60,764 nucleotides of DNA. Source: Armatimonadota bacterium (GTDB lineage Bacteria > Armatimonadota > UBA5829). Where the stretch lies: the NCBI GenBank assembly GCA_039679645.1, contig JBDKUO010000014.1, positions 1 through 60,764 of the forward strand. Reading direction: 5' to 3'. This document shows, piece by piece, positions 43,151 to 51,495 of this stretch; within the stretch, counting starts at the first letter, position 1, and every line of letters begins with the position of its first letter. The notes beneath the pieces are model-generated. The model did no database searches. It was given only the letters and a program-made list of their open reading frames with translations, and was not told where the DNA came from. The position numbers and the translations under genes were made by a program.

Positions 43151-44095
43151 TCATATCGCGATTCGCTCCCCCACCCGCAATCTTGAGCTGCGGCTGCGTG
43201 GGTTCTCCTTTATCTCGTCGGCGCTCGGAGTTATCGGTTTTCTTGTAATGACCTTAAGAATCTCTTTTGCGCCGCATACACATCCCGGAAGTCTCGGAGG
43301 GCAAGTGCAATGCCCGGAGTAACGCCGGAAGGTGTTCTTAACAATCCTATCTTCAAGGCTGTGGAACGATATAACGCCCACACGCCCACCAATTTTCAAA
43401 GCCTCTATCGCTGCAGGAACACCCTGCTCTACAGACTCCAGCTCGTGATTGACGACTATCCTGATCGCCTGAAACGTGCGGGTCGCCGGATGTATGTCCT
43501 GCTGCCATCTGTATTTTGCAGGAATCGCCGCGGTCACTATATCCGCAAGCTCGGCGGTCCTGATGATCGGTTCCTTTTGGCGCCTGGCAACTATAGCCTT
43601 TGCTATACGCCTTGAATACCGCTCCTCGCCATATCGCCAGATCAGATCGGCAAGATTGACCTCGTTATAAGAGTTGACAATGTCAGCCGCGGTTGGAGTA
43701 TCCTCCAGCTTGGACATTCTCATGTCCAACTCTTCATCTCTGGAAAACGTAAAGCCCCTCTGCGAATCAAGCTGATGCGAGGAGACTCCCAGGTCGAAAA
43801 GCGCGCCGTCCAACTCTCGAATTCCCAGTGAATCGAGAATGGAGCCGATATCGCGAAAATTACCGCGCACCAGCTTGACGCTTTCGCCATAGTCTTTGAG
43901 GCGCTCACCGGAATACTCAAGTGCTTCCGGGTCGCGGTCGATCCCTACTAGAGTGCCTGTCCTGCCAATCTTTTCAAGGATCGCCGCCGAGTGGCCGCCT
44001 CCACCCAGAGTCGCATCAAGAAAAACGCCGCCCTCCCGTGGGTCGAGCAGCGATATGATCTCATTAACCAGGACCGGTTTGTGATACTCCGGCAT
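43151..44095 (-). CDS. rsmH: 16S rRNA m4C1402 methyltransferase
   Basis: RsmH (MraW) methylates the base of C1402 in 16S rRNA. The 314-residue protein starts MPEYHKPVLVNEIISLL. It has FLDATLGGGGHSAAIL (SAM-binding), LFDLGVSSHQLDSQRGFTFS and VISFHSLEDRIVK. It overlaps the end of mraZ by 32 bases. Confidence 0.96.
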   Translation of the reverse strand: MPEYHKPVLVNEIISLLDPREGGVFLDATLGGGGHSAAILEKIGRTGTLVGIDRDPEALEYSGERLKDYGESVKLVRGNFRDIGSILDSLGIRELDGALFDLGVSSHQLDSQRGFTFSRDEELDMRMSKLEDTPTAADIVNSYNEVNLADLIWRYGEERYSRRIAKAIVARRQKEPIIRTAELADIVTAAIPAKYRWQQDIHPATRTFQAIRIVVNHELESVEQGVPAAIEALKIGGRVGVISFHSLEDRIVKNTFRRYSGHCTCPPRLPGCVCGAKEILKVITRKPITPSADEIKENPRSRSSRLRVGERIAI

Positions 44096-44564
44096 CCTGC
44101 GCTCCTGCCCCCATATTGCCGGTCGCTCCTAAAAGCGCCGCGCCGGAGGATATCAAATCAGCTACGCTGTCGTTTTCATTCTGATATTTCTCAAGTTCCT
44201 GTGGAGACCATAGCTCTACGCATTTCCCTCGGCCATAGACAACCACATCATCAGTGATGCCCGCATAACGGCGGTGCTCAGGTGTAAGCTGGACCCTGAA
44301 CTGGCTGTCCGCACCGGCTGTGACCATCTCACCAAAGAAATGGCGATGTAGCCGGGTGACATGCGGGTTCAGGAGCAGTTCGAGAGGCCCGCCGAAGCTG
44401 TTAAGCTGCTCTTCAAGCTGAGTCTTCCACTCAAGCGGAAAAACGCACAGGCACCCCAAACCTTTCGTTATGATGAACTCTTCGCCGAGCTCATAACGAA
44501 ACTTCTTGGGCATTACGAACCTGCCCGCCGTGTCCAGAGAGTGAGTATATGACCCACCGAACAT
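44064..44564 (-). CDS. mraZ: Transcriptional regulator MraZ
   Basis: This 166-residue protein has two SpoVT/AbrB-like repeats. It starts MFGGSYTHSLDTAGRFVMPK and its second repeat holds VQLTPEHRRYAGITDDVVV. MraZ forms a ring and represses its own dcw promoter in several bacteria. It is the first gene of the cluster. The extra C-terminal stretch of about 25 residues (GAALLGATGNMGAGAQ) is low-complexity and encoded partly in the rsmH overlap. Confidence 0.94.
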   Translation of the reverse strand: MFGGSYTHSLDTAGRFVMPKKFRYELGEEFIITKGLGCLCVFPLEWKTQLEEQLNSFGGPLELLLNPHVTRLHRHFFGEMVTAGADSQFRVQLTPEHRRYAGITDDVVVYGRGKCVELWSPQELEKYQNENDSVADLISSGAALLGATGNMGAGAQDAGVSQTGPG

Positions 44565-44648
44565 GCTTAGTCTCCAATGCGACTCTAGCTGGTTTCCAAC
44601 AAATCACCAATCAATAACCAGAATCCGCACATTAAAAGGTTGTATGCC

Positions 44649-44673
44649 CCATCAATATTCCATGAAGTTGCCA
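44649..44673 (-). promoter_or_regulatory. Candidate MraZ boxes upstream of mraZ
   Basis: On the minus strand TGG occurs three times at exact 11-base spacing: TGGCAACTTCA, TGGAATATTGA and TGGGG. They lie between the promoter and the mraZ ATG. Known MraZ sites are TGGGN repeats at about 10-base spacing, so the match is close but not exact. Confidence 0.45.
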
Positions 44674-44690
44674 ACCGATCAGATAGTGAG

Positions 44691-44719
44691 AGTTTACCAG
44701 CAGACATGATGTTTGTCAA
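44691..44719 (-). promoter_or_regulatory. Sigma-70 promoter of the dcw cluster
   Basis: TTGACA (44714-44719) and TAAACT (44691-44696) on the minus strand are 17 bases apart. The expected start is near 44684, about 120 bases before mraZ. Confidence 0.8.
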
Positions 44720-44794
44720 GGGCTTGTAAGAAAATTGTTGGACATTTTTTCGCAAAAGGACCTTGGTAAGCCCAAATGATGTGTAGATGCGTAC

Positions 44795-44808
44795 CGAACA
44801 GATGTTCG
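44795..44808. promoter_or_regulatory. Candidate LexA (SOS) box
   Basis: CGAACAGATGTTCG is a perfect match to the Gram-positive-type LexA consensus CGAACRNRYGTTCG. It stands about 76 bases upstream of the dcw -35. No other gene begins close by. Confidence 0.4.
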
Positions 44809-44906
44809 TTTGAAGAAATTGCGACAGAAGAGCGGAGCGAGGACACGTAAACCACCCGAGGAATAAGAAAACGTGGAGATTCAGGGCAAGAATGGCCATA
44901 AAAATG

Positions 44907-45170
44907 CGTCCGAGGCAGGAATCCCTCGGACGATCAGGATATCAATAAACGAGATAAAGCGTCAGATACTTGGAGACCCTAACATGATCGTAGAGTAGAA
45001 AGCACAAGATTCCGGCAGGTGTGTCCATGATATTTGCGTCCGGTGCAGGAGATCAGGACTGTAGCTTGAGTCCCCGTAGGGGGACTTTGTGTAGTTGTGG
45101 CAGCGGTTTCAACCGCCCTGCGACTGAAGTCACGGCTGCAACAACACAAAGTCGGCCTTCGCCGACTAAG
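44907..45170. repeat. Hairpin repeats between mraZ promoter and GH172 genes
   Basis: The gene-free stretch 44810-45220 holds the hairpin GTCCGAGG/CCTCGGAC with a GGAAT core (44908-44931), an AGTCCCC/GGGGACT hairpin (45069-45086), GCGGTT/AACCGC (45103-45116) and AGTCGGC/GCCGACT (45150-45167). The last two also occur together at 34395-34442 and 55866-55940. Confidence 0.75.
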
Positions 45171-45220
45171 AAGTGTGCTGTTCACACTCAGTCAAATTCG
45201 CATTAGGCGTAAATACGGAG

Positions 45221-46423
45221 TTATTTGGAATCCGATATCAGCCCGACTATCCGCTTCTCATAAGGCTCTACGGCAGGAATGTCATCTACCGGGCTGTTCA
45301 GATAAAAATAGGCGGTCGCACACCAATCGTCGCTGCGCTCAAAGGTGCCGTTTTCCTGGCCGGCTTTCACGATCTCCGGGGTCAATTTGGTCTTGCCGTC
45401 TCCGGTCGCGAGCAGCGTGACATCCGGATGGGTTGCCAGATGCCCGATCATCCTTTCCTTATAATAGTAGCCTATCTGCTGGATTGTCACACGGATATCC
45501 TTATCGAAATAGATCGGGTCGGGGCCGTGCATTCTATAGAACGCATACTGGCTCTTGCCGAGGTCTGATATAGTGCAGCCGTGCCAGAGGTGAGAGTATA
45601 CCCCCATACCATATCCGCTGGAGGCATAGTCCTCCGTTCCGGTGCCGCACAGTGTGGGATTATCGGTATCGCCATCTATATATGCCTTGAACTCTCCTTC
45701 GCCCCACCACGCCCATGCGTTGTCTTTTCTGTTGACATTCACGCCTATGCAGGAACCAAGGAAACGTCCCTTTCCGGTCACTTTCGGTAGAATCTCAAAA
45801 TCTCGACGCAATGTGGTGGGATTCTCATGATTAAAGTGTGCGTGAAAATAGCCAGTATCGCCACCGTGCTTGTCACCGATGGTATAATCGACATCGTAAT
45901 AGAAATCCCCCGCCGGTTTATTCGATTCGTTGGCTACGGTTATCTTGAAACCCTTTTTGAAAGGCATCGGGATGCGGCAATTGAACGAGCGGCCTTCGGG
46001 ACTATCGAACCAGGCGTTTTCAAACGCTACCGGCTGACCGAGCGGCTGACAGAAAAAGTCACCCAAAGGAGCTTCTACTGCGGGTTTTTCGGCTCCATCC
46101 CAATACATACGGATGACAAGCCCCCTTAACTGCTCGGGGTTTCGATCACTTATAGTGATCCATATCCGGCGCACAGTACCGCTTGAATTTTCGGCATGCG
46201 CGAGCACTCGGCTCCACCCCGGCAGAAAGCCGCAGCACGCCATACCTTTGCGACCGAACTTTTCTCTGCCGCCCTCACCCTTATTGCCGTCCTGGTTCTC
46301 CATACTCGCCCATCGTGTCCGGACACCTGTGGGCAATTTATACATCGGCTCTTCATCCTGAGCAGTACAAGCTGACGAAAGCGCCAACACTCCCAATAAA
46401 ATGACTGCAGCGATTCTGTTCAT
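45221..46423 (-). CDS. GH172 family (DUF2961) glycoside hydrolase, copy 2
   Basis: This secreted protein has about 400 residues and starts MNRIAAVILLGVLALSSACT, with GGAGG eight bases upstream. The signal peptide ends in SSAC, which could be a weak lipobox. The DUF2961/GH172 fold is shown by SGTVRRIWITI, PLGDFFCQPLG, RIPMPFKKGFKI, the WWGEGEFKAYIDGD segment and CGTGTEDY, which hold the conserved acidic active-site residues. The family includes difructose-anhydride enzymes and arabinofuranosidases. It follows its paralogue by 30 bases. Confidence 0.88.
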   Translation of the reverse strand: MNRIAAVILLGVLALSSACTAQDEEPMYKLPTGVRTRWASMENQDGNKGEGGREKFGRKGMACCGFLPGWSRVLAHAENSSGTVRRIWITISDRNPEQLRGLVIRMYWDGAEKPAVEAPLGDFFCQPLGQPVAFENAWFDSPEGRSFNCRIPMPFKKGFKITVANESNKPAGDFYYDVDYTIGDKHGGDTGYFHAHFNHENPTTLRRDFEILPKVTGKGRFLGSCIGVNVNRKDNAWAWWGEGEFKAYIDGDTDNPTLCGTGTEDYASSGYGMGVYSHLWHGCTISDLGKSQYAFYRMHGPDPIYFDKDIRVTIQQIGYYYKERMIGHLATHPDVTLLATGDGKTKLTPEIVKAGQENGTFERSDDWCATAYFYLNSPVDDIPAVEPYEKRIVGLISDSK

Positions 46424-46453
46424 TAACTCTGCCTCCACGATTTCATTGATGGT

Positions 46454-47668
46454 CTACTTGGAATCTGAGACCAGCCCTGCTATTCGCTTCTCATAAGGCT
46501 CTATGGCGGGGAGATTGTCTGTCGGGCTGTTCAGGTAGAAGTATGCGGTCGCGCACCAATCGTCAACACGCTCGAATGCAGCAAAATCAGGGCCTGCTAA
46601 TGCATTTTCAGGAGTAAGTTTGGTCTTGCCGTCTCCGGTCGCAAGGAAATTGACATCCGGATGGGTTTCCAAATGCCCGATCATATCCGCCTTACTGTAG
46701 CAGCCTATCTGCTGCATGGTCGCGCGAAAATCCTTGTCGAAGTAGATAGGATCTGGGCCGTGCAATCGATAAAACGCATACTTGCCTTTATCGAAATCGG
46801 CTATTGTGCAGCCGTGCCAGAGGTGAGAATACAGCCCCATGCCATATCCGGTCGAAATATAATCCTCGGTGCCGGTGCCGCACAGAGTAGGATTATCCGT
46901 ATCGCCATCGATATACGCTTTGAACTCACCTTCGCCCCACCACATTTCGCCATTGTCTTTCGTGTTCACATTCACCCCTACGCAGCAGCCGAGGAAACGA
47001 CCCTTGCCGGTCACTTTAGGCAGAATCTCAAAGTCTTTGCGTTGCGTGGTAGGGTTCTCGTGACTAAAGTGCGCATGGAAATAGCCCGTGTCGGAGCCGT
47101 GCTTGTCACCGAGGGTGTAATCGACATCATAGAAGAAGTCTCCGGGCACTCTAATCGATTCATTGGTTACGGTTATTTTGAAGCCCTTCTTGAAAGGCAT
47201 CGGAATGCGGCAGTTGAACGAACGTCCCTCGGGATTATCGAACCAGGCATTTTCAAATACCACCGGCTGGCCGAGCGGCTGGCAGAAGAAATCACCCAGA
47301 GGAACTTCCACAGCGGGTTTGCTCTCCCCATCCCAGTACATGCGAAGCACAAGGCCTCTCAGCCGTTCGGGGCTTCTTTCGGTCATTGTGATCCATATCC
47401 GGCGCACCGTGCCGCTTGTATTTTGGGCATGAGCCATAACTACAGTCTGATTCGGCTCGATCCCGATACATGCATAGCCCTTGCGTCCGAATTTGGTCTT
47501 GCCGCCCTCGCCCTTCTTGCCGTCGGGGTTCTCCATACTCGCCCATCGTGTCTGCACGCCTTTGGGCAGCTTATACATCGGTCCTTCGTCCTGGGCAATA
47601 CTCACCGATGATATAGCAAACACACCCAACGCAGCTATGGCTGCAATCAGAATACTTAACCTCTTCAT
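46454..47668 (-). CDS. GH172 family (DUF2961) glycoside hydrolase, copy 1
   Basis: This protein of about 404 residues has a signal peptide (MKRLSILIAAIAALGVFAIS, cut near SIA-Q) and the same GH172 motifs as its neighbour: PLGDFFCQPLG, WWGEGEFKAYIDGD, CGTGTEDY. The two proteins align along their whole length with few gaps, which indicates a tandem duplication. The ATG at 47668 has GGGGG eight bases upstream. The upstream gap 47669-47968 carries the perfect hairpin GGGGTGGGATT/AATCCCACCCC (47822-47847). Confidence 0.88.
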   Translation of the reverse strand: MKRLSILIAAIAALGVFAISSVSIAQDEGPMYKLPKGVQTRWASMENPDGKKGEGGKTKFGRKGYACIGIEPNQTVVMAHAQNTSGTVRRIWITMTERSPERLRGLVLRMYWDGESKPAVEVPLGDFFCQPLGQPVVFENAWFDNPEGRSFNCRIPMPFKKGFKITVTNESIRVPGDFFYDVDYTLGDKHGSDTGYFHAHFSHENPTTQRKDFEILPKVTGKGRFLGCCVGVNVNTKDNGEMWWGEGEFKAYIDGDTDNPTLCGTGTEDYISTGYGMGLYSHLWHGCTIADFDKGKYAFYRLHGPDPIYFDKDFRATMQQIGCYSKADMIGHLETHPDVNFLATGDGKTKLTPENALAGPDFAAFERVDDWCATAYFYLNSPTDNLPAIEPYEKRIAGLVSDSK

Positions 47669-47821
47669 CAATTAAGCCCCCAACCATGTTCTGATTGAAT
47701 TTATAGCTCAGCTTAGCATTTATGTGCATAATGGTCAATCATGTAAAGTGGGGAGCGCGAGGTCGAGTTAGATGTTGTTCTAGAATGAATGTGAACGAAA
47801 CGATTCAATCAATAGGAAATA

Positions 47822-47847
47822 GGGGTGGGATTCGAAAATCCCACCCC
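47822..47847. repeat. GGGGTGGGATT hairpin
   Basis: GGGGTGGGATT and AATCCCACCCC pair perfectly over 11 bp with loop CGAA. It belongs to the GGGATT/AATCCC-core family. It lies about 150 bases upstream of the first GH172 gene. Confidence 0.8.
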
Positions 47848-47968
47848 AGAAATGATCACTCAACACTGACAGAGGGTTTCTAAAAGTGCATGCATAACAA
47901 TACAATGACCACATATGCAATTATCATAATACGGGTGCCACTAAGTCTAAAATGAAAGGAGAATAACT

Positions 47969-48181
47969 ATGGCCGCATTAAATTGGGAAGACCTTGAATC
48001 TAATGGAGTTGCCTTTTGTGCTGACACAGTAGCGAGAGCTAAGGTACCAGGTGGGTGGCTGGTTGCATTTCACACATCTGGAACTGGGATTATTGATGAT
48101 AGCTATGGTTATGGTGGCCTAACATTTTACCCAGACCCCAACCATGAGTGGGACGGCAACTCTCTTTTATCACCCTCATAA
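47969..48181 (+). CDS. Small conserved-looking protein of 70 residues
   Basis: It starts MAALNWEDLESNGVAFCADT, with AGGAG eight bases upstream. RAKVPGGWLV near residue 23 and GLTFYPDPNHEWDG near residue 50 recall short single-domain proteins of other bacteria with the pattern AKVPGGWLV...FVPDPxHxW. It has no signal peptide or membrane helix. Function is unknown. Confidence 0.62.
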   Translation: MAALNWEDLESNGVAFCADTVARAKVPGGWLVAFHTSGTGIIDDSYGYGGLTFYPDPNHEWDGNSLLSPS

Positions 48182-48523
48182 GTATTGCCTCCAGGTAAGA
48201 TACCTGGAGGCATAAAGAACGGCAGTCAGTTTCCGCAATCTGAAATTGCGGGATTCTTTTTCGGTCGCGATCGGATATCGCGCCCGAACAAAGACGTCAT
48301 CTGATTCCACAGCTTGCAGCTTTATCTGGGGAAACTGGAATTAATAAACACTTCCGGGAATCCCACGGACGATCAAGACTGAGATTGAAACACCATTCAA
48401 ATAATCAATATAAAATATCAATTACTAAATCAGTTGCGCCCTCACCCCAACCCTCTCCCCCAGGAGAGGGAGAAGGCCTATCTCAACTCACAACCCAACA
48501 CTCATAACTCGCAACTTATACTA
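48182..48523. repeat. Repeat-filled gap before the UPF0182 gene
   Basis: No gene is seen. It contains the palindrome TGCCTCCAGGTA/TACCTGGAGGCA (48186-48212), two-hairpin composite copy D (48233-48288) and a partial GGGAATCCC hairpin near 48355. An AATAATCAATATAAAATA module (48399-48433) and a CCCTCTCCC..GGAGAGGG palindrome (about 48441-48470) follow. The order of modules resembles the murG-murC and murF-murE gaps. Confidence 0.8.
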
Positions 48524-51325
48524 TTATTTCGACTTAGCCTTCAGCTCGTTAAGAGTCTTCTCCAGAGCTTTGACCTGATTGCCATATTCGCTCCAGTCTC
48601 CACGTCTCTGTGCATCCTGGGCAGCGCCGTACTGCGAGACGGCCTGATCGATCAGGCGCTTCACCTCTTCATTTGCGGCTGCTCCCGGAACCTGTGGCGA
48701 AGGCTTACCCGCTGCATGTTTGCCTGTCGATATCGGCTTTGCGGCAGGTGTAGGCTGGGTGATCTGCTCGCCGACTATGTCCGTCAGTGCTTCGGCAAGA
48801 GTCGGCTGCATGGAGACTCTGTTGCCGAGAGCGACTATCACCCGCTTAAGCTCAGGTATCTTTGTTGTGGTGGATTCTAAATACACCGGCATCACATACA
48901 TCAGCGACGTCTCGATAGGCACTACGAGCATGTTTCCACTGCTGACCTGTGAGCCTTCGCGGTTCCACAGGCTGATCTGTTGCGATATCACGGTATCCTG
49001 GCGCGCACGAGCTGCCACCTGCTGCGGGCCGTATACGTTCTTGTCCCTCGGGAACTGATAGAGCACAAGACGGCCATAATCCTCGGCGTCGCATTTGGCA
49101 CACATCCATGCGACCATGTTGAATTTGCCCGCTCGGATGAACGGAGTCATCAATATAAACTCCTCGCTCTTGCCGTTCGGAAGCTTCATTATTACATAAT
49201 AAGGCTCCATCGGACTGGATTCATTATCACTGGTGCCGGTAAGATCGGCCTGACTGGCAATCTCCCAGGAATCGCTGTTATTGTAAAAGACTGTCGGGTC
49301 AGTCTGATGATAGCGCTCATAGACATCCGTCTGAATGCGGAAGAGGTCCTCTGGGTAACGAATATGCTCGCGCAGCTCGGCAGGCATCTTCGAGATCGGC
49401 TTGAACGCGGACGGGAACATCGCGCGATAGGTCTTGATGATCGGGTCGTCAAGCGGCTTATCGATTACATATGCATTAACTCTACCCGTGTATGCGTCCA
49501 CGACCACCTTCACAGAGTTTCTGATATAATTGAAGTCCATCGTGTCCGAAGGTGAGTGTTGAGAGTACGGATAGGCGTCGGTAGTCGTATAGCCGTCCCA
49601 CATCCAGTATAGTCTGCCCTTTACAGTCACCAGGTATGGGTCTCCATCAAACTGCAGGAACGAATATATCGAACTGACGCGGTCTTTGACATCCCTCTTG
49701 AACAGGATTTTGCTATCCGACTTCAAGTTCTGGTTAAGCAGGATGTTCAAGTCCTGGAAACGCAGCGCAAAAAGAATCTTACGGAAGAAACCTCCTATGC
49801 CGACTCCGCCATCACCCTCGTAGGAAACCTCTTTGGTTCCGGCGCCTTTGGGATAATCGAACTCCTTTGCGCTGGTGTCCACAAAGACGTAATTGTTGGT
49901 CATTTCACCAAAATACACACCGACCTTATCCAACGGAATGTCGACAGTGGTCTTGGGCGGAATGTCGTAGACAAAGAAATTCGGCAAGCCCTCGCTGCTG
50001 ACTTCGTTGACCGGGCTCATACAAAAGCCGTAGCCGTGAGTATATTGCAGGTGCAAATTGATCCATGTCTGAGAGTTGACCGGCAGCGTGTCCTGATCGA
50101 GTTCTCTCGCGGAGAGCCATACCTGCCTATAGCGTTTCTGGCCCGTATTCTTATCGGTAAGCCAGTAGCGGTCCACATCGACATCCTGGAAATGATAATA
50201 CTGCTGAAGAGTCTGGATCTGATTATATGCGCTCTGGAGATGGTCCTGGTCCCAGAGACGGATGTTCTGAATTGTGGTATCGTTGGCCTCGATCTGCGCC
50301 GCCGTAAGAGAAGTGTCCGCCGCAAACGGCCTTGCTGCGATTTGGTCAAGTCCATAAGCGACCTGCGTTGCCTTGATCGCGCGCTCGATATATGGCATTT
50401 CTTTTTCGAGCTGATTCGGCTTCACGACCAGCCGTTCCAGCACTTCAGGATATATGCTGCCGACAAGTAACGAAACGCCGATAACCAGCCCGAAACCGAT
50501 CGCGGCGAACCCCAGACCACGCTTGCGAATATTATACAAAACCAGCAGCCCGCCTATTATCGCGGTGACCAGCAATATCCACAGCGCAGGAATCCTTGCG
50601 TGCACATCGGCATATCCGGCGCCGTCATAAATGCTTCCCCTGCCGAGAACAAGCTGATACATGCCCAATCGGTAGCCCCAAGCCTTTAAGAAGAACATCA
50701 GCGCGATCAATACTCCGATATGCGCCTTAACGCCGGGCGAGAACTGCACACCGTTGCCGACAACCTCGATGGCTTCATCGGCATAATGCAGCGCTATGGC
50801 GGCTATTGTGGATATGACAAGCGCAACGAAGAGCCAGTTATATATATAATTGTAGAAAGGCAGCTTGAAGACATAGAAACCGATATCCAAACTAAACTGA
50901 GGGTCATTGACGCCGAATGGGCTCGCATGGATGTATTTGAGCCACTGCTCCCAGTGCGTGGCGGCCTCAAGCCCAACCAGCACCGATAAAACAATGCTCC
51001 CAAGAAAGATCACCAGCCCGATACCGCGGCGGGCAAGTCTACCCAATCTTTCCATAAGCTGCTGCTCCAGACCCATAGGTGACGGCGGCGGCGCTATACG
51101 ACGGGCATACCAGAGGTTGCCATATATTATGGTAAAGAAGAGCAGACCCATCACGACACCAAGCAAGGCTTTGGTGCCTAATATCTTGGTGAATACATCA
51201 CCGAACCCCAGGTCTTTGAACCAGAGCCAATCCGTATACATACCGACCAGCGCTCCTCCGAATATAAGGAGAAGCATTACGATAACAATTACAATCGGCC
51301 AGAAGTATGCTTTCAGTCTACTCAT
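48524..51325 (-). CDS. UPF0182 (COG1615) large membrane protein
   Basis: This 933-residue protein starts from ATG 51325 (MSRLKAYFWPIVIVIV), with GGAGG eight bases upstream. The first 330 residues have about seven membrane helices, with DWLWFKDLGFGDVF after the first one. The rest is a large soluble domain with family sequences such as TYGFCMSPVNEV-like HGYGFCMSPVNEVSSEGLP, FYVYDIPP-like FFVYDIPP and the YGRLVLYQFPRDKNVYGPQQ region. The last 80 residues are Pro/Ala-rich and then helical. The family is widespread but its function is not known. Confidence 0.92.
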   Translation of the reverse strand: MSRLKAYFWPIVIVIVMLLLIFGGALVGMYTDWLWFKDLGFGDVFTKILGTKALLGVVMGLLFFTIIYGNLWYARRIAPPPSPMGLEQQLMERLGRLARRGIGLVIFLGSIVLSVLVGLEAATHWEQWLKYIHASPFGVNDPQFSLDIGFYVFKLPFYNYIYNWLFVALVISTIAAIALHYADEAIEVVGNGVQFSPGVKAHIGVLIALMFFLKAWGYRLGMYQLVLGRGSIYDGAGYADVHARIPALWILLVTAIIGGLLVLYNIRKRGLGFAAIGFGLVIGVSLLVGSIYPEVLERLVVKPNQLEKEMPYIERAIKATQVAYGLDQIAARPFAADTSLTAAQIEANDTTIQNIRLWDQDHLQSAYNQIQTLQQYYHFQDVDVDRYWLTDKNTGQKRYRQVWLSARELDQDTLPVNSQTWINLHLQYTHGYGFCMSPVNEVSSEGLPNFFVYDIPPKTTVDIPLDKVGVYFGEMTNNYVFVDTSAKEFDYPKGAGTKEVSYEGDGGVGIGGFFRKILFALRFQDLNILLNQNLKSDSKILFKRDVKDRVSSIYSFLQFDGDPYLVTVKGRLYWMWDGYTTTDAYPYSQHSPSDTMDFNYIRNSVKVVVDAYTGRVNAYVIDKPLDDPIIKTYRAMFPSAFKPISKMPAELREHIRYPEDLFRIQTDVYERYHQTDPTVFYNNSDSWEIASQADLTGTSDNESSPMEPYYVIMKLPNGKSEEFILMTPFIRAGKFNMVAWMCAKCDAEDYGRLVLYQFPRDKNVYGPQQVAARARQDTVISQQISLWNREGSQVSSGNMLVVPIETSLMYVMPVYLESTTTKIPELKRVIVALGNRVSMQPTLAEALTDIVGEQITQPTPAAKPISTGKHAAGKPSPQVPGAAANEEVKRLIDQAVSQYGAAQDAQRRGDWSEYGNQVKALEKTLNELKAKSK

Positions 51326-51495
51326 TTTACAAATCCTCCAAGTCTTTGGGCTGCCGACGGCAGCAGACCAGCCGCCGGGATTATACCATTTACCCAAACA
51401 TAGAGCAAGAAAGCAAAATGTTGCACCAGCTCTGCAGTTGTGATATTCTGAGTGAAAACTGTGCAATGCGTTGCATATTGCGAGGAGGCAAGAGA

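Noticed and set aside
44585-44899. 104-codon frame on the minus strand over the mraZ promoter
   Set aside because: It covers the dcw promoter, has no ribosome site and no protein-like composition.
46661-47611. 316-codon frame antisense to the first GH172 gene
   Set aside because: It is a shadow of a clear GH172 gene with conserved motifs on the other strand.
31866-48523. Clustered repeats considered as CRISPR arrays
   Set aside because: The repeats are palindromic, not evenly spaced, lie in different gaps and have no spacer pattern. No cas genes are present.
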